From: Saccharopolyspora shandongensis
GTDB lineage: Bacteria; Actinomycetota; Actinomycetes; Mycobacteriales; Pseudonocardiaceae
Assembly: GCF_900106995.1 (NCBI RefSeq)
Contig: NZ_FNOK01000049.1
Location: forward strand, 1 to 64,000
Length of the DNA stretch: 64,000 nt
Reading direction: 5' to 3'
The notes under the pieces were generated by a model. The model ran no database searches. It worked only from the letters and a program-made list of their open reading frames with translations, and had not been told where the DNA came from. Position 1 is the stretch's first letter, and each line of letters starts with the position of its first letter. A program made the translations under genes and the position numbers. Shown one piece after another: positions 17,092-26,115 of the stretch.

Positions 17092-18230
17092 CGCGCCCCT
17101 CCTCCGGTCGGCGCCGAGGCGTACACCGCGGGCATCTGCTGTCCGTCCAATCTGGACAACCGGCCGCCCGCGTGCTCGACGAGGCGCGCCACCAGCTCGC
17201 AGGTCTGCTCGTACCGCTGCGCGTCGGCGGCCACCCGGACCAGCGCGGACAGATCGGTGTCGCGTTGCCCCGGCTCCAGCGCGATCGAAATGCTGACCTG
17301 CGCGTCCGGCACCTCCGCCAGCGCCGACATCAGCAGCGAACCGCGCTCCGGGTTCGGCCACGACCGCATCCAGAAGCAGCCGTGCCACAACCTGGTGGAA
17401 CGCCAGGAATCCCACTCCTCGTGCGGCTGCACGGGCCGCCGATCCGCCGGTTCGGCCAGGTCGCAGGAGCGCACCAGCGCATCGAGCAGGCCGTTGGTGT
17501 CGAGCGGGCGCGCGCGCAGTCCCCTGCGCCGCAACAACCTCTCGACCCGCCTGGCCAGTTCGGCGAGCAGCACCGGGACATCCGGATCGCTGCTGCTGTC
17601 CACTGCCGACTCCGCGACCACCTGCGCGTCCAGCCGCACCGCGATCCACACCACTTCGTCGCGCCGGTTCGTGCCCGGCAGCGGCGCGCTGTGCAGGGCG
17701 ACCTGCACCACCACGCCCGGCTGCTCGGTCGCGATCCGCGCCAGCGCCGCCATCGGAACCGGCGGCCGCGGCCCCTCGTCGTCGGCGACCTCCAGCACGG
17801 CGAACCAGCCCGCGCCGTCGCTGCCCATGCCCAGGCGGGAATCCCCTTCGCCCGCAACGTTTTCCACGGTCAGGTCGGGAGCCAGCTCGCACAGCGCGGA
17901 CAGCCTCGGGTCGTCGCGGCGGGCCGCGACGATGCCTCGCCTGCGGCGGAATCGAAGGCGGAGCCAGAGCATCTCGGTCCACCACTGGTCGCCACGCCAG
18001 CCGAAGGTGGCCACCGCCGCGGCCACTCCGATCAGGCCGCCCACGATCAACGCCCACAGCGCCTGGAACACGAAGAAGCACAGAGCGAGCTGCACGACCT
18101 CGAAGGCGAGCAGCCGCGTTAGGCTGATCGGACCGATGCGGCCCGGCCTGCGCTGCGGGCGGAACCACTCGTCATCCCGCGAACGGCCGAACGGGCTCGA
18201 CTTCGGCGGTGCGCTGGTCTGGCTTGTCAT
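17088..18230 (-). CDS. eccE: type VII secretion protein EccE-like
   Basis: A 380-residue protein with an N-terminal region ending RRPGRIGPISLTRLLAFE, two adjacent transmembrane helices (about residues 30-75), then a soluble domain, which is the EccE layout. EccE is a peripheral subunit of the ESX membrane complex. ATG 18230 has GGAGGG about eleven bases upstream. The gene is separated from eccB/D/C by cassette A, which suggests that the cassette inserted within or next to the locus. Assignment rests on architecture and context because EccE sequences diverge strongly. Confidence 0.78.
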   Translation of the reverse strand: MTSQTSAPPKSSPFGRSRDDEWFRPQRRPGRIGPISLTRLLAFEVVQLALCFFVFQALWALIVGGLIGVAAAVATFGWRGDQWWTEMLWLRLRFRRRRGIVAARRDDPRLSALCELAPDLTVENVAGEGDSRLGMGSDGAGWFAVLEVADDEGPRPPVPMAALARIATEQPGVVVQVALHSAPLPGTNRRDEVVWIAVRLDAQVVAESAVDSSSDPDVPVLLAELARRVERLLRRRGLRARPLDTNGLLDALVRSCDLAEPADRRPVQPHEEWDSWRSTRLWHGCFWMRSWPNPERGSLLMSALAEVPDAQVSISIALEPGQRDTDLSALVRVAADAQRYEQTCELVARLVEHAGGRLSRLDGQQMPAVYASAPTGGGAR

Positions 18231-18463
18231 CGAAGGCGGATCCCTCCCACGCGGCAAGGCTATCCCGACCACGGCGCCGCGGACAGTACCCGATTCGACA
18301 CCAGCCGTACCCGAACCGCACCACACCGCCGCCGAAATCCCGGCTCCGGCCGCACAGCCAGCGGATACGCCGCAGGATGACCGGCGATCCGCGCGTCAGC
18401 ACGCTGCCAGCAGCGTTCGGCACGCTGGGCAGGGCGTGCACCCGTGTCCGGAAGGCTTGGCAG

Positions 18464-19411
18464 GTGGCGGCCCCGCTGCTCGAAATCGACGACGTTCCTG
18501 GAACCGAACGGCCTTCGGCGGCCGGCGATTCGGTGCGCCTCTACCTGGCCGGGATCGGCCGGACCGAACTCCTCGACCGGGCCGCGGAAACCGACCTGGC
18601 CGAACGCGCGGCGACCGGGCTCCGTGCCGAAGAGGCCCTGGAAATCCCGGATCTGCCCGCGGCCCGCCGCATCGAGCTGCGAGCCGTCGCCGACGACGGG
18701 CGCGTGGCCAGAGCCGCGCTGGTGGAGGCGAACCTGCGGCTGGTGGTGAGCATCGCCAAGCGCTACACCGGGCGCGGCATGCCGCTGCTCGACCTGATCC
18801 AGGAGGGCAACGTCGGGCTGCTGCGCGCCGTCGAGAAGTACGACCACAGCCCGGGTTTCCGGTTCGCGACCTACGCGACCTGGTGGATCCGCAAGGCGAT
18901 CAGCCGGGCGCTGGCGGACCAGTCGCGCACCATCCGGCTGCCGCTGCACCTCACCGAGCAGCTGACCCGACTGGCGCGCCTGCGCCGGGAACTGACGACG
19001 AAGCTGGACCGGGCGCCGGGACACGACGAACTCGCGCGAGCACTGGACATCCCGGTCCGCCAACTGCTCGAACTGCTCTCGCTCGCGCAGGAACCACTGA
19101 GCCTGGACCAACCGACCGGGCCGAACGGCGGCACCCTGGCCGACCTGCTGGCCCTGCCCGACGACGGCGAAGCGACGGGAATCCAGTTGCTGCGCAACGA
19201 GATCGAGGACGTGCTCGGCACCCTCAGCCCACGAGAGCAGCAGGTCATCCGGCTGCGCTGCGGCCTCGACGACGGACGCCAGCGAACGCTGGCGGAGATC
19301 GGCCACGAGCTCGGCGTGACGCGCGAGCGGATCCGCCAGTTGGAGCACCGAGTCCTGCGCAAGCTCCGCGAACCGGCCCGAGCGGACCGCCTCCTCGCCT
19401 ACGTCGGCTGA
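18464..19411 (+). CDS. group 2 RNA polymerase sigma-70 factor (HrdB/SigB-like)
   Basis: A 315-residue sigma factor with regions in order: region 1.2 (DSVRLYLAGIGRTELL), region 2 (VEANLRLVVSIAKRYTGRGM, DLIQEGNVGLLRAVEKYD, FATYATWWIRKAISRAL), region 3 (IRLPLHLTEQLTRLARLRRE) and region 4 (LSPREQQVIRLRCGLDDG, LGVTRERIRQLEHRVLRKLR). The long acidic region 1.1 of the primary sigma factor is missing, so it is a group 2 factor. The 2.4 and 4.2 helices are intact and should recognise HrdB-like promoters. GTG 18464 has GGAAGG eight bases upstream; an ATG at 18377 is the alternative. Confidence 0.92.
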   Translation: MAAPLLEIDDVPGTERPSAAGDSVRLYLAGIGRTELLDRAAETDLAERAATGLRAEEALEIPDLPAARRIELRAVADDGRVARAALVEANLRLVVSIAKRYTGRGMPLLDLIQEGNVGLLRAVEKYDHSPGFRFATYATWWIRKAISRALADQSRTIRLPLHLTEQLTRLARLRRELTTKLDRAPGHDELARALDIPVRQLLELLSLAQEPLSLDQPTGPNGGTLADLLALPDDGEATGIQLLRNEIEDVLGTLSPREQQVIRLRCGLDDGRQRTLAEIGHELGVTRERIRQLEHRVLRKLREPARADRLLAYVG

Positions 19412-19442
19412 CCCGGCCCAGCGGCCCCCACCGGCGGATCGA

Positions 19443-19624
19443 GGTGAACGGCCTGTTCGCTCCGATAGAAGAGGTGAACGGCCCGTTCACGCCACCCGCC
19501 CGGCGTTACCGGTTTCGAGCGAACGGACCGTTCACCTCAATAGACGAGACGAACAGGCCGTTCACTCCACCCACCCCATCCCCAGGCCCGCACCGCGTGG
19601 ATTTGGCGCGAACGGTCCGTTCAC
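19443..19624. repeat. array of five GTGAACGGCCCGTTCAC palindromes
   Basis: Near-identical 17-mers lie at 19443-19459, 19473-19489, 19519-19535, 19549-19565 and 19608-19624. The first pair, including its spacer, is an inverted copy of the third and fourth. The array fills the convergent gap between the sigma factor and the aldo/keto reductase. It could act as a bidirectional terminator or a protein-binding array. Confidence 0.9.
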
Positions 19625-19649
19625 CTCGACAGCCGTGGCTCCCCCGGTG

Positions 19650-20645
19650 CTACTCGCGGCCGGCCGACGTGAAGCTCATGTCGGCGTAGCGGGTGCCCGC
19701 GACCTTCGCCGAGATCGGCTCCAGGAGCTCCAGGTCCGCCGCCGTGAGCGCCAGGTCGGCGCCACCGAGGTTCTCGTCGAGCCTGGTGCGGCGCCGGGTT
19801 CCCGGGATCGGGACCACTGCCAGGCCGTCCTGCTGCGCGTACAGCCAGGCCAGCGCCACCTGCGCGAGCGTCGCGTCGTGCCGCTGCGCGACCTCCCGCA
19901 GCGGCGCCAGGAGCTCGGCGTTGCTGGCCGCGTTCTCCCCGGAGTACTGCGGGAAGTTCCGCCGGAAGTCGCCGTCCGACAGCTCCGCCGTGTTGGCGAA
20001 CGCCCCGGTGAGGAAGCCGCGGCCGAGCGGCGAGTAGGGCACGAGCGCCACGCCGAGCTCCTTGGCCGCCGGCACCGCGGTGTTCTCGACGTCGCGGTTG
20101 AACACCGACCACTCGCTCTGCAGCGCCGCGATCGGGTGCACCGCGTGCGCGGCGCGCAGCTCGGCGCCGGTCACCTCGGATAGCCCGAGGTGGCGCACCT
20201 TGCCCTCGGCGACCAGTTCCGCCATCGCCCCGACGGTCTCCTCGATCGGCACCGTCACGTCGCGCCGGTGCATGTAGTAGAGGTCGATCACGTCGATGTC
20301 GAGGCGCCGCAGGCTCGCCTCGGCCGCCGCGCGGACGTAGGCCGCGTCGCCGCGGAAGCCCCGGTAGTTCGGGTCTTCGGCCTTGCGGACCAGGCCGAAC
20401 TTGGTGGCCAGCACCACCTGCTCGCGGTTCGCGTTCACGAACGGCGCGAGGAACTCCTCGTTGGCGCCGGAGCCGTAGATGTCGGCCGTGTCGAACAGCG
20501 TCACGCCGCGCGCCAAGGCGTGCTCCAACGTGCGCCGGGCCTCGTCCTGGTCGGTCGGGCCGTAGAACTCGCTCATCCCCATGCAGCCCAGGCCCTGCGC
20601 GCCCACCACCGGGCCGGATCCCAGCTGAACCTGCCGCAACGTCAT
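19650..20645 (-). CDS. aldo/keto reductase
   Basis: A 331-residue AKR of the YajO/AKR13-like type, using NADPH to reduce carbonyl compounds in the cytoplasm. The catalytic tetrad is visible: Asp in TADIYG with Tyr, Lys in LATKFGL, and His in YYMHRRD. The C-terminal NADP-binding segment reads VVPIPGTRRRTRLDEN. The usual GxMGMSxFYG N-terminal signature is present. It is divergent from an MmyB-type regulator across a 21-bp palindrome, a common arrangement in which the regulator represses the reductase. Confidence 0.93.
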   Translation of the reverse strand: MTLRQVQLGSGPVVGAQGLGCMGMSEFYGPTDQDEARRTLEHALARGVTLFDTADIYGSGANEEFLAPFVNANREQVVLATKFGLVRKAEDPNYRGFRGDAAYVRAAAEASLRRLDIDVIDLYYMHRRDVTVPIEETVGAMAELVAEGKVRHLGLSEVTGAELRAAHAVHPIAALQSEWSVFNRDVENTAVPAAKELGVALVPYSPLGRGFLTGAFANTAELSDGDFRRNFPQYSGENAASNAELLAPLREVAQRHDATLAQVALAWLYAQQDGLAVVPIPGTRRRTRLDENLGGADLALTAADLELLEPISAKVAGTRYADMSFTSAGRE

Positions 20646-20716
20646 CTCGTTTCCCCTTCGGATCGGCTGCCATCGATGCTGGCCGCCGTCGCGGGCGCGC
20701 GGCAGGGCGCGTTTCT

Positions 20717-20737
20717 CCTGGGTGTGGCACACCCAGG
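20717..20737. promoter_or_regulatory. palindromic operator between AKR and regulator genes
   Basis: CCTGGGTGTG and CACACCCAGG flank a single central G, giving perfect 10-base arms. It lies midway in the 117-bp divergent promoter region and is the likely site for the regulator encoded at 20763. Confidence 0.75.
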
Positions 20738-20762
20738 CTGGCGGCGTGGCAGCATCGATGGG

Positions 20763-21620
20763 GTGAGCAACGAGCTGGGCAGCTTCCTGAAGGCGTGCCG
20801 GGCGCGCCGGAAGCCGGGCGACGTCGGCATCACGGCCGGACCCGGCGTGCGGCGGACGCCGGGCCTGCGGCGCGAAGAGGTCGCGGCGGTGGCCGGGATC
20901 AGCATGGACTACTACACGCGGCTGGAGCAGGGCCGCGAGCGGCACCCGAGCGAGGCGGTGCTGGACGCGCTGGCGCGGACGCTGCAGCTCGACGCCACCG
21001 AGCGCCAGTACCTGAGCAACCTGGTCAGGCACGCCTCGGGAGGCCCGAATCCGGCGCTGCGGGAGGCCGAGCCGGTGCGGCCGACGGTGCTGCGGCTGCT
21101 CGACATGGTCGGCGAGGCCCCGGCGTACGTGCTGGGCGGCGGGAACGACATGGTGGCGGCGAATCCGGCGGGCCTCGCGCTGCTCACGGGCATCGACCAG
21201 TGGCCCGCGCAGCGGCGCAACACGACCCGCTACCTGTTCCTGCACCCGGCGGCCCGGACGCTGTTCGTGGGCTGGCGCGAGGTGGCGCAGCACTCGGTGG
21301 CCGACCTGCGCGCGACCTACGGCGACAACCCGGCCGACCGGCGGCTCACCGCGCTCATCGACGAGCTCACCACCAAGAGCGAGGAGTTCCCGGCGATGTG
21401 GGCGAGCCACCAGGTGCAGCCGAAGGCTGCGGGCGTGAAGCGCTTCGACCACCCGGCGGTGGGCCGGATGGACCTGGACTACGAGGTCCTGGCGGTGCGC
21501 GGCGGCGACCAGCGGCTCGTCATCTACCAGGCCGAGCCGGGCACCCCGGACCACGACGCGATGACGCTGCTGGGCATCGTCAGCCGCCGCGAGGAGCCGC
21601 ACCGAACGCACCACGGGTGA
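20763..21620 (+). CDS. helix-turn-helix regulator with MmyB-like ligand-binding domain
   Basis: A 285-residue protein. The N-terminal XRE domain carries TPGLRREEVAAVAGISMDYYTRLEQGRERHPS in order (residues about 29-62), the signature of the MmyB-like subfamily. The C-terminal PAS-like domain (about 105-275) includes NDMVAANPAGLALL. Members sense small hydrophobic ligands and usually regulate a divergent oxidoreductase, here the aldo/keto reductase. GTG 20763 is the only start that gives the standard short N-terminus. Its stop is followed closely by a GNAT gene in the same direction. Confidence 0.92.
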   Translation: MSNELGSFLKACRARRKPGDVGITAGPGVRRTPGLRREEVAAVAGISMDYYTRLEQGRERHPSEAVLDALARTLQLDATERQYLSNLVRHASGGPNPALREAEPVRPTVLRLLDMVGEAPAYVLGGGNDMVAANPAGLALLTGIDQWPAQRRNTTRYLFLHPAARTLFVGWREVAQHSVADLRATYGDNPADRRLTALIDELTTKSEEFPAMWASHQVQPKAAGVKRFDHPAVGRMDLDYEVLAVRGGDQRLVIYQAEPGTPDHDAMTLLGIVSRREEPHRTHHG

Positions 21621-21646
21621 TCCGGGGGCTGACGTACTGTCGGCGG

Positions 21647-22207
21647 GTGCTTCGAGCTGACTACCCGATCAAGACCGACCGCCTGTTGCTGCGCCCGTTC
21701 ACCACCGACGACACTGCGGACGTCTGGGCCTACCAACGTCAACAGGACGTCGCCCGCTACCTCCTGTGGGAGCCGCGCGACCGCGATCAGGTGCGGGACG
21801 CCGTCGCGCAAATGGCCGAGGAGACCGGGCTCGGCGCCGAAGGCGACTGCCTCAGCCTCGCGGTGGTGTCGCCGGAGCTGGACGCGGTCGTGGGGCAGGT
21901 CGAGCTCGTCTGGCACAGCGAGGCGAACCGGCAGGCCGAGGTCGGCTACATCTTCAACCCCGACTACCAGGGCAAGGGCCTGGCCACCGAGGCGGCCCGC
22001 GAAGTCCTCCGCCTGGGCTTCGAGGACCTCGGCCTGCACCGGATCATCGGCCGCTGCAACGCCCTGAACGCCGCCTCGGCGCGGCTCATGGAGCGCCTCG
22101 GCATGCGCCGCGAGGCGCATTTCCTCCAGAACACCCAAGTCAAGGGCGTCTGGCGCGACGAACTCGTCTACGCGATCCTCCGATCCGAATGGCAGGACCG
22201 GCCTTAG
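21647..22207 (+). CDS. GNAT-family N-acetyltransferase (RimJ/RimL type)
   Basis: A 186-residue acetyltransferase_3 domain protein. Conserved parts are the N-terminal IKTDRLLLRPFTTDD, the acetyl-CoA pyrophosphate loop region VGYIFNPDYQGKGLATEAAR and the C-terminal NAASARLMERLGMRREAHF. It probably acetylates a small amine or a protein N-terminus; the substrate cannot be read from sequence. GTG 21647 is chosen. A GTG at 21617 overlapping the previous stop would add ten residues and imply coupling. Confidence 0.9.
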   Translation: MLRADYPIKTDRLLLRPFTTDDTADVWAYQRQQDVARYLLWEPRDRDQVRDAVAQMAEETGLGAEGDCLSLAVVSPELDAVVGQVELVWHSEANRQAEVGYIFNPDYQGKGLATEAAREVLRLGFEDLGLHRIIGRCNALNAASARLMERLGMRREAHFLQNTQVKGVWRDELVYAILRSEWQDRP

Positions 22208-22275
22208 CCATCGCTCCTGAATGGCGCGTGGGAACGGGGGGTTTTCGCGAAATCGCCATCCCACGTGAGGGCCGT

Positions 22276-22301
22276 GCGGCGATTTCGCGCGAAATCGCCG
22301 C
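22276..22301. repeat. TTTCGCGCGAAA palindrome family, copy 1
   Basis: A perfect 26-bp palindrome centred on GATTTCGCGCGAAATC, with a degenerate half copy near 22236. Two more members lie at 30020-30047 and 30063-30086. The whole 22208-22671 gap has no supported gene and is the leader region of the secreted amidase. Confidence 0.85.
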
Positions 22302-22671
22302 CACTGGGCTCCGTCGGGACGAGCCAACGCCTCAATCACCGCTAGCACTTTTGGGCAGCCGGACGGCCCGAAAGCGAAGAATTCCCGCTCTGCACGTATC
22401 GACCCGGTTTCAGATCGGATTTCGACGGTGCCGAATCGCTCGAACGGTGGAATGGTGGAGCCCTGCAGTTGATCAACCGAGGATACGGCGACAGTCCGAC
22501 GCGTCCCACAGCGGCCAACCGGCTGCGCCCGGGATTCGTGAGCACTTCGGATCGCTACGGCAATCCACAACGCTCACGAGCGCTCGCGGACCACTGGCAG
22601 GGTCGGTGATCAACCGCGAACCCCACAGGTCCACTTAGGACACCAGTTCTGGTTTTGCGAGGTAGCAAACT

Positions 22672-24603
22672 TTGACTGCCAGGAAGCTCCACTGGTGGCG
22701 AGCCGCCGTGATCACGGCGAGCGTCACCGGGCTGCTGACCGGCGCAGCCCACACTGCCCTCGGTGCCGACCCGGACGCCGCCCCGATGACCCCGGCGGCG
22801 CCCGACACCGTCGAGCAGCGCGCCTTCGAATCGGCCGCCGTCGAATTCGGCATCCCGATGCCGCTGCTGATGGCGACCTCGTTCCAGCTCACCAGGTGGG
22901 AAGACCACAACGGCGAGCAGAGCGTGGCCGGCGGCTACGGCCCGATGCACCTGACCGACATCGATCCCGACCAGCTCCGCAGCGAGAACCCGAAGCTGCA
23001 GAAGCTCGGGGACCACCCGACGCTGCACACCCTGACCGAGGCCGCGAAACTCGTGGACCTGCCGCCGGAGCAGGTGAAGCGCGACCCGGAGCAGAACATC
23101 CGGGCCGGTGCCGCACTGCTCGCCCAGCGCGCCAAGAACCTCGGCGAGGGGAAGCTGCCGAACAACATCGGCGGCTGGTACCCGGCGATCGCCGAGCTCA
23201 GCGGCAGCCCGCAGGCCAGCGGCGCGCAGTCCTTCGCCGACGACGTCTACGACGTGCTCGGCCAGGGCCGCGCCCGCACCACCTCGACCGGCCAGCGACT
23301 GGCGTTCGCCAAGATCCCCGAGGTGCTGCCGGACCGGGATCTCAGCGGCACCAACCTGAAGAACGTCGAGGACGCCCCGCTCGGCCCGAAGCCGGAATGC
23401 CCGGCCGAGCTGGACTGCCGCTACATCCCGGCGGCCTACGCCCCGACCGATCCGCAGGATCCCACCGGCGGCTACGGCAACTACGACACGGCGAACCGGC
23501 CGAAGGACGTCAAGATCGACTCCATCGTCATCCACGACACGGAGACCTCGTACCAGACGGCGATCTCGGCGTTCCAGAACCCGGCGCACGGCGCGGCGTC
23601 GCACTACATCGTCCGCTCCTCCGACGGCCAGATCACGCAGATGGTCCCCACCAAGGACATGGCGTGGCACGCCGGCAACTGGGACCAGAACATGCGCTCG
23701 ATCGGCATCGAGCACGAGGGCTTCGCCGCCGAGGGCGGCAAGTGGTACACCGAGCAGATGTACCGCTCGTCGGCTGAGCTGGTGAAGTTCCTGGCGGACA
23801 AGTACGACATCCCGCTGGACCGCGAGCACATCGTCGGCCACGACGACGTCAGCGCCGACAACCCGGCGAAGGCCGGCGGCGAGCACTACGACCCGGGCCC
23901 GTTCTGGGACTGGGCGCACTACATGAAGCTGCTGGACGAGCCGCTGGACGGCGACACCGGCGGCGACGACGTGGTGACCATCTTCCCGCGGTTCGACGCG
24001 AACCGCCCGGAGGTCGTCGAGTGCCAGAAGGACAAGCCCTGCCAGACGCTGCCGGCGCAGGGGGCGAACTTCCTGTACCTGCGCACCGAGCCGCGCGATG
24101 ACGCGCCGCTGATCGGCTCGCCGACGGTGCACCCGGACGGCTCGCCGGGCACGACCCGGATCGAGGACTGGTCGGCCAAGGCCAACACGGGCCGGCAGTA
24201 CGCGGTGGCGGAACGCTCGGGCGACTGGCTGGCCATCTGGTTCGACGGCAAGAAGGCCTGGCTGAAAGACCCGGGCGGCACGAACACGGCACCCGCCGAC
24301 GGCGCCGACCTGGTCACGCCGGTCCGGGACCAGATCCCGACCTACGGCCTGTCGCTGCCGCAGCCGGGCGAATACCCGTCCGGCATCGACCCGCGCAAGA
24401 TCAAGCCGCTGCCGTACAAGGTGCCGGCCGGTCAGGTGTACGTCGCGGGCGAGGAGACCAAGGCGCTCGACTACAACGTGGTCTACGACGGGCTGAACGA
24501 CCCGAACAACCACAAGGTGATCGCCGGCGACGAGGTCTACGTCCCGATCTCGTACAACTACCGCTGGGTCTACGTGAAGGAATCGGACCTCAAGTCGGTC
24601 TGA
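22672..24603 (+). CDS. secreted N-acetylmuramoyl-L-alanine amidase (Amidase_2 domain)
   Basis: A 643-residue exported enzyme that cleaves the bond between muramic acid and L-Ala in peptidoglycan. The signal peptide covers about residues 1-31. A helical N-terminal domain (about 45-200) contains AGGYGPMHLTD and resembles a lytic-transglycosylase or wall-binding fold. The Amidase_2 domain (about 275-430) shows zinc ligands in IVIHDTET, the HAG of AWHAGNW, and a GHDD...DPGPFWDW motif. SH3-like modules may follow (430-643, with YLRTEPRDDAPLIG and WLAIWFDGKKAWL). The start is TTG, with GAGG upstream. A strong terminator follows. Confidence 0.93.
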   Translation: MTARKLHWWRAAVITASVTGLLTGAAHTALGADPDAAPMTPAAPDTVEQRAFESAAVEFGIPMPLLMATSFQLTRWEDHNGEQSVAGGYGPMHLTDIDPDQLRSENPKLQKLGDHPTLHTLTEAAKLVDLPPEQVKRDPEQNIRAGAALLAQRAKNLGEGKLPNNIGGWYPAIAELSGSPQASGAQSFADDVYDVLGQGRARTTSTGQRLAFAKIPEVLPDRDLSGTNLKNVEDAPLGPKPECPAELDCRYIPAAYAPTDPQDPTGGYGNYDTANRPKDVKIDSIVIHDTETSYQTAISAFQNPAHGAASHYIVRSSDGQITQMVPTKDMAWHAGNWDQNMRSIGIEHEGFAAEGGKWYTEQMYRSSAELVKFLADKYDIPLDREHIVGHDDVSADNPAKAGGEHYDPGPFWDWAHYMKLLDEPLDGDTGGDDVVTIFPRFDANRPEVVECQKDKPCQTLPAQGANFLYLRTEPRDDAPLIGSPTVHPDGSPGTTRIEDWSAKANTGRQYAVAERSGDWLAIWFDGKKAWLKDPGGTNTAPADGADLVTPVRDQIPTYGLSLPQPGEYPSGIDPRKIKPLPYKVPAGQVYVAGEETKALDYNVVYDGLNDPNNHKVIAGDEVYVPISYNYRWVYVKESDLKSV

Positions 24604-24611
24604 CGATCATC

Positions 24612-24643
24612 GGCGGAGCGCCCCGTCCGCGGGGCGCTCCGCC
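24612..24643 (+). terminator. terminator hairpin after amidase
   Basis: A 14-bp perfect GC stem (GGCGGAGCGCCCCG with its complement) and a 4-base loop, nine bases after the amidase stop. It can also serve the convergent small gene that ends at 24660. Confidence 0.85.
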
Positions 24644-24659
24644 GTTGACCATCTACCGC

Positions 24660-24881
24660 TTAGTTCCGGTGGTGTTGGCGCACGTGTTCCACCTGGTGCT
24701 CTTCGCAAACCTTGTCACCCTTGAGGCAGCGGTGGTGGTGTTGTTCCTGCGGGGCGAGCTGCGATGCCACCGCAGGCGCCGGGCTGACGGCGAACAACGC
24801 GGCCGGGGATAGCGCGGAAACTCCGAATAGCAGCGGCAGCGCCAGCGCGAGGCCGAGCACGCCGCGCAGAGCAGTACGCAT
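24660..24881 (-). CDS. small secreted His-rich peptide, copy 1
   Basis: A 73-residue precursor with a signal peptide (MRTALRGVLGLALALPLLFG..., cut near residue 40 after PAVAS). The short mature part has two Cys and many His (EQHHHRC, EEHQVEHVRQHH). The two Cys and the His clusters suggest metal binding or disulfide formation, but no family is recognised. GGAG precedes the ATG. A paralogue with the same signal peptide and upstream region lies at 25693-25920, on the other side of the flavoprotein gene. Confidence 0.75.
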   Translation of the reverse strand: MRTALRGVLGLALALPLLFGVSALSPAALFAVSPAPAVASQLAPQEQHHHRCLKGDKVCEEHQVEHVRQHHRN

Positions 24882-25113
24882 CACCGATGCTCCTTCATCG
24901 ACGTTCGGTGAGGTCCCGAAGCACGCCGAGCCCGGTGGACATTCGAAGACCCCGGTGTTCGCCGACCCGAATCGATGGAATCCGGGTCCGCCACAAAAGC
25001 CTACGCGCGCGCACCTGCCGAATCCCGAGACCAAAGTCCCTCGGTACCGATCATGTCCCCTGTGGACATCCGCCGCGGTTCCCGGATGATCCCTCCCGCG
25101 ACATACTGGCGGG

Positions 25114-25665
25114 ATGAGCGAGCGGACCCTGGGACTCATCGGATCGGCGGCAGGCGGCGTGGAGCAGATCCGCCCGGCCCTGATCGAACCGGCCATCGCG
25201 CGGGGCTGGCGGGTCGCGGTGACGCTGACGCCCGCGGCCGGCGCGTGGCTGCGGGCGCTGGGCGAGGTCGAGCGGATCGAGCAGGTGACCGGCCTGCCGT
25301 GCCGGGTCGAGCCCCGACTCCCCGGTGCCGGCCGCCCGCACCCGCCCATCGACCGCTACCTGGCCTGCCCGGCGACGGCGAACACGGTCGCCAAGCTCGC
25401 CCTCGGCCTAGCCGACAACCAGGCCCTGACCACGCTGGGCGAGGCGATGGGAACCCCCGATATCCCGGTGGTGGTGTTCCCGAAGATCAACGTCACGCAG
25501 GTCCGCCTCCCGGCGTGGAAATCGCACGTGGAAACCCTGCGCCAAGCCGACGTGCAACTGCTGACGGGCGACGACTACTGGCCCCTGCAAGGCCCCAGGA
25601 GCGACCAGGCCCTGGAGATCCCCTGGCTCAAGATCCTCGAAGCGGCGCTCGACGACCGGACCTGA
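25114..25665 (+). CDS. flavoprotein, phosphopantothenoylcysteine decarboxylase-like
   Basis: A 183-residue protein of the flavoprotein (HFCD) superfamily: N-terminal LGLIGSAAGGVEQ, central TANTVAKLALGLADN, and PDIPVVVFPKINV near the active-site loop. Such proteins bind FMN and catalyse oxidative decarboxylation or prenyl transfer; stand-alone members of this kind are not well characterised. The catalytic His of PPC decarboxylases is not obvious, so the activity is open. It lies between two paralogous secreted peptide genes on the opposite strand. Confidence 0.82.
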   Translation: MSERTLGLIGSAAGGVEQIRPALIEPAIARGWRVAVTLTPAAGAWLRALGEVERIEQVTGLPCRVEPRLPGAGRPHPPIDRYLACPATANTVAKLALGLADNQALTTLGEAMGTPDIPVVVFPKINVTQVRLPAWKSHVETLRQADVQLLTGDDYWPLQGPRSDQALEIPWLKILEAALDDRT

Positions 25666-25692
25666 GCCCGGTCCTCAGCGCCCGTGCTCCTA

Positions 25693-25920
25693 CTACCGCT
25701 GCTGGTGCTGCTGCTGATCTTGCTGCTGCTGGTGTTGTTGCTGGTGCTCCTGGCAGACCTGGTCGTCCGGGTTGCACTCATCGGTCTGCTGCTGCGGGGC
25801 GAACTGCACCACCGCAGGCGCCGGAAGGGCGGCGAACGCGGCCGGGGCGAGCGCAGCGACTCCGGACAGGAGTGGCAGCGCCAGCGCGAGGCCGAGCGAA
25901 CGGCGCAGAACAGTACGCAT
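25693..25920 (-). CDS. small secreted Gln/His-rich peptide, copy 2
   Basis: A 75-residue precursor. The signal peptide closely matches the one at 24660-24881 (MRTVLRRSLGLALALPLL). The mature part has two Cys (DECNPDDQVCQEH) and ends in a run of Gln and His (QQQHQQQQDQQQHQQ), encoded by a CAG/CAC/CAA-rich tract that could expand or contract. AGGAG lies before the ATG. The upstream 150 bp also matches that of copy 1, so gene and promoter were duplicated together. Confidence 0.75.
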   Translation of the reverse strand: MRTVLRRSLGLALALPLLSGVAALAPAAFAALPAPAVVQFAPQQQTDECNPDDQVCQEHQQQHQQQQDQQQHQQR

Positions 25921-26115
25921 CACAGATGCTCCTTCGGTTGATGTTCGCCGAAGCCCGCGAAATCCCGATGGGCGAACCCGTGCCCCGGTAAGTTCCGATC
26001 CGGATCGCGATAACCCGGCTCCGCCAAAGAACGCTACGCGCGCACAAGCACCGACTCCTGAGGCCAAAGGCCCGGGAAGCCGGCCCGTGAACGGTTGAGG
26101 CACGCACAAGTTGGG

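Noticed and set aside
17088..18168. Extension of the 16039-17091 gene upstream through the EccE-like gene
   Set aside because: The extra part is an out-of-frame reading of eccE; GTG 17091 has a strong ribosome-binding site and a GTGA overlap.
19443..19624. CRISPR array
   Set aside because: The units are 17-base palindromes with irregular spacers and mixed orientation, and no cas genes are present.
22208..22671. c-di-AMP (ydaO-type) riboswitch before the amidase
   Set aside because: Such switches often precede actinobacterial wall hydrolases, but I could not find the conserved ydaO core here.
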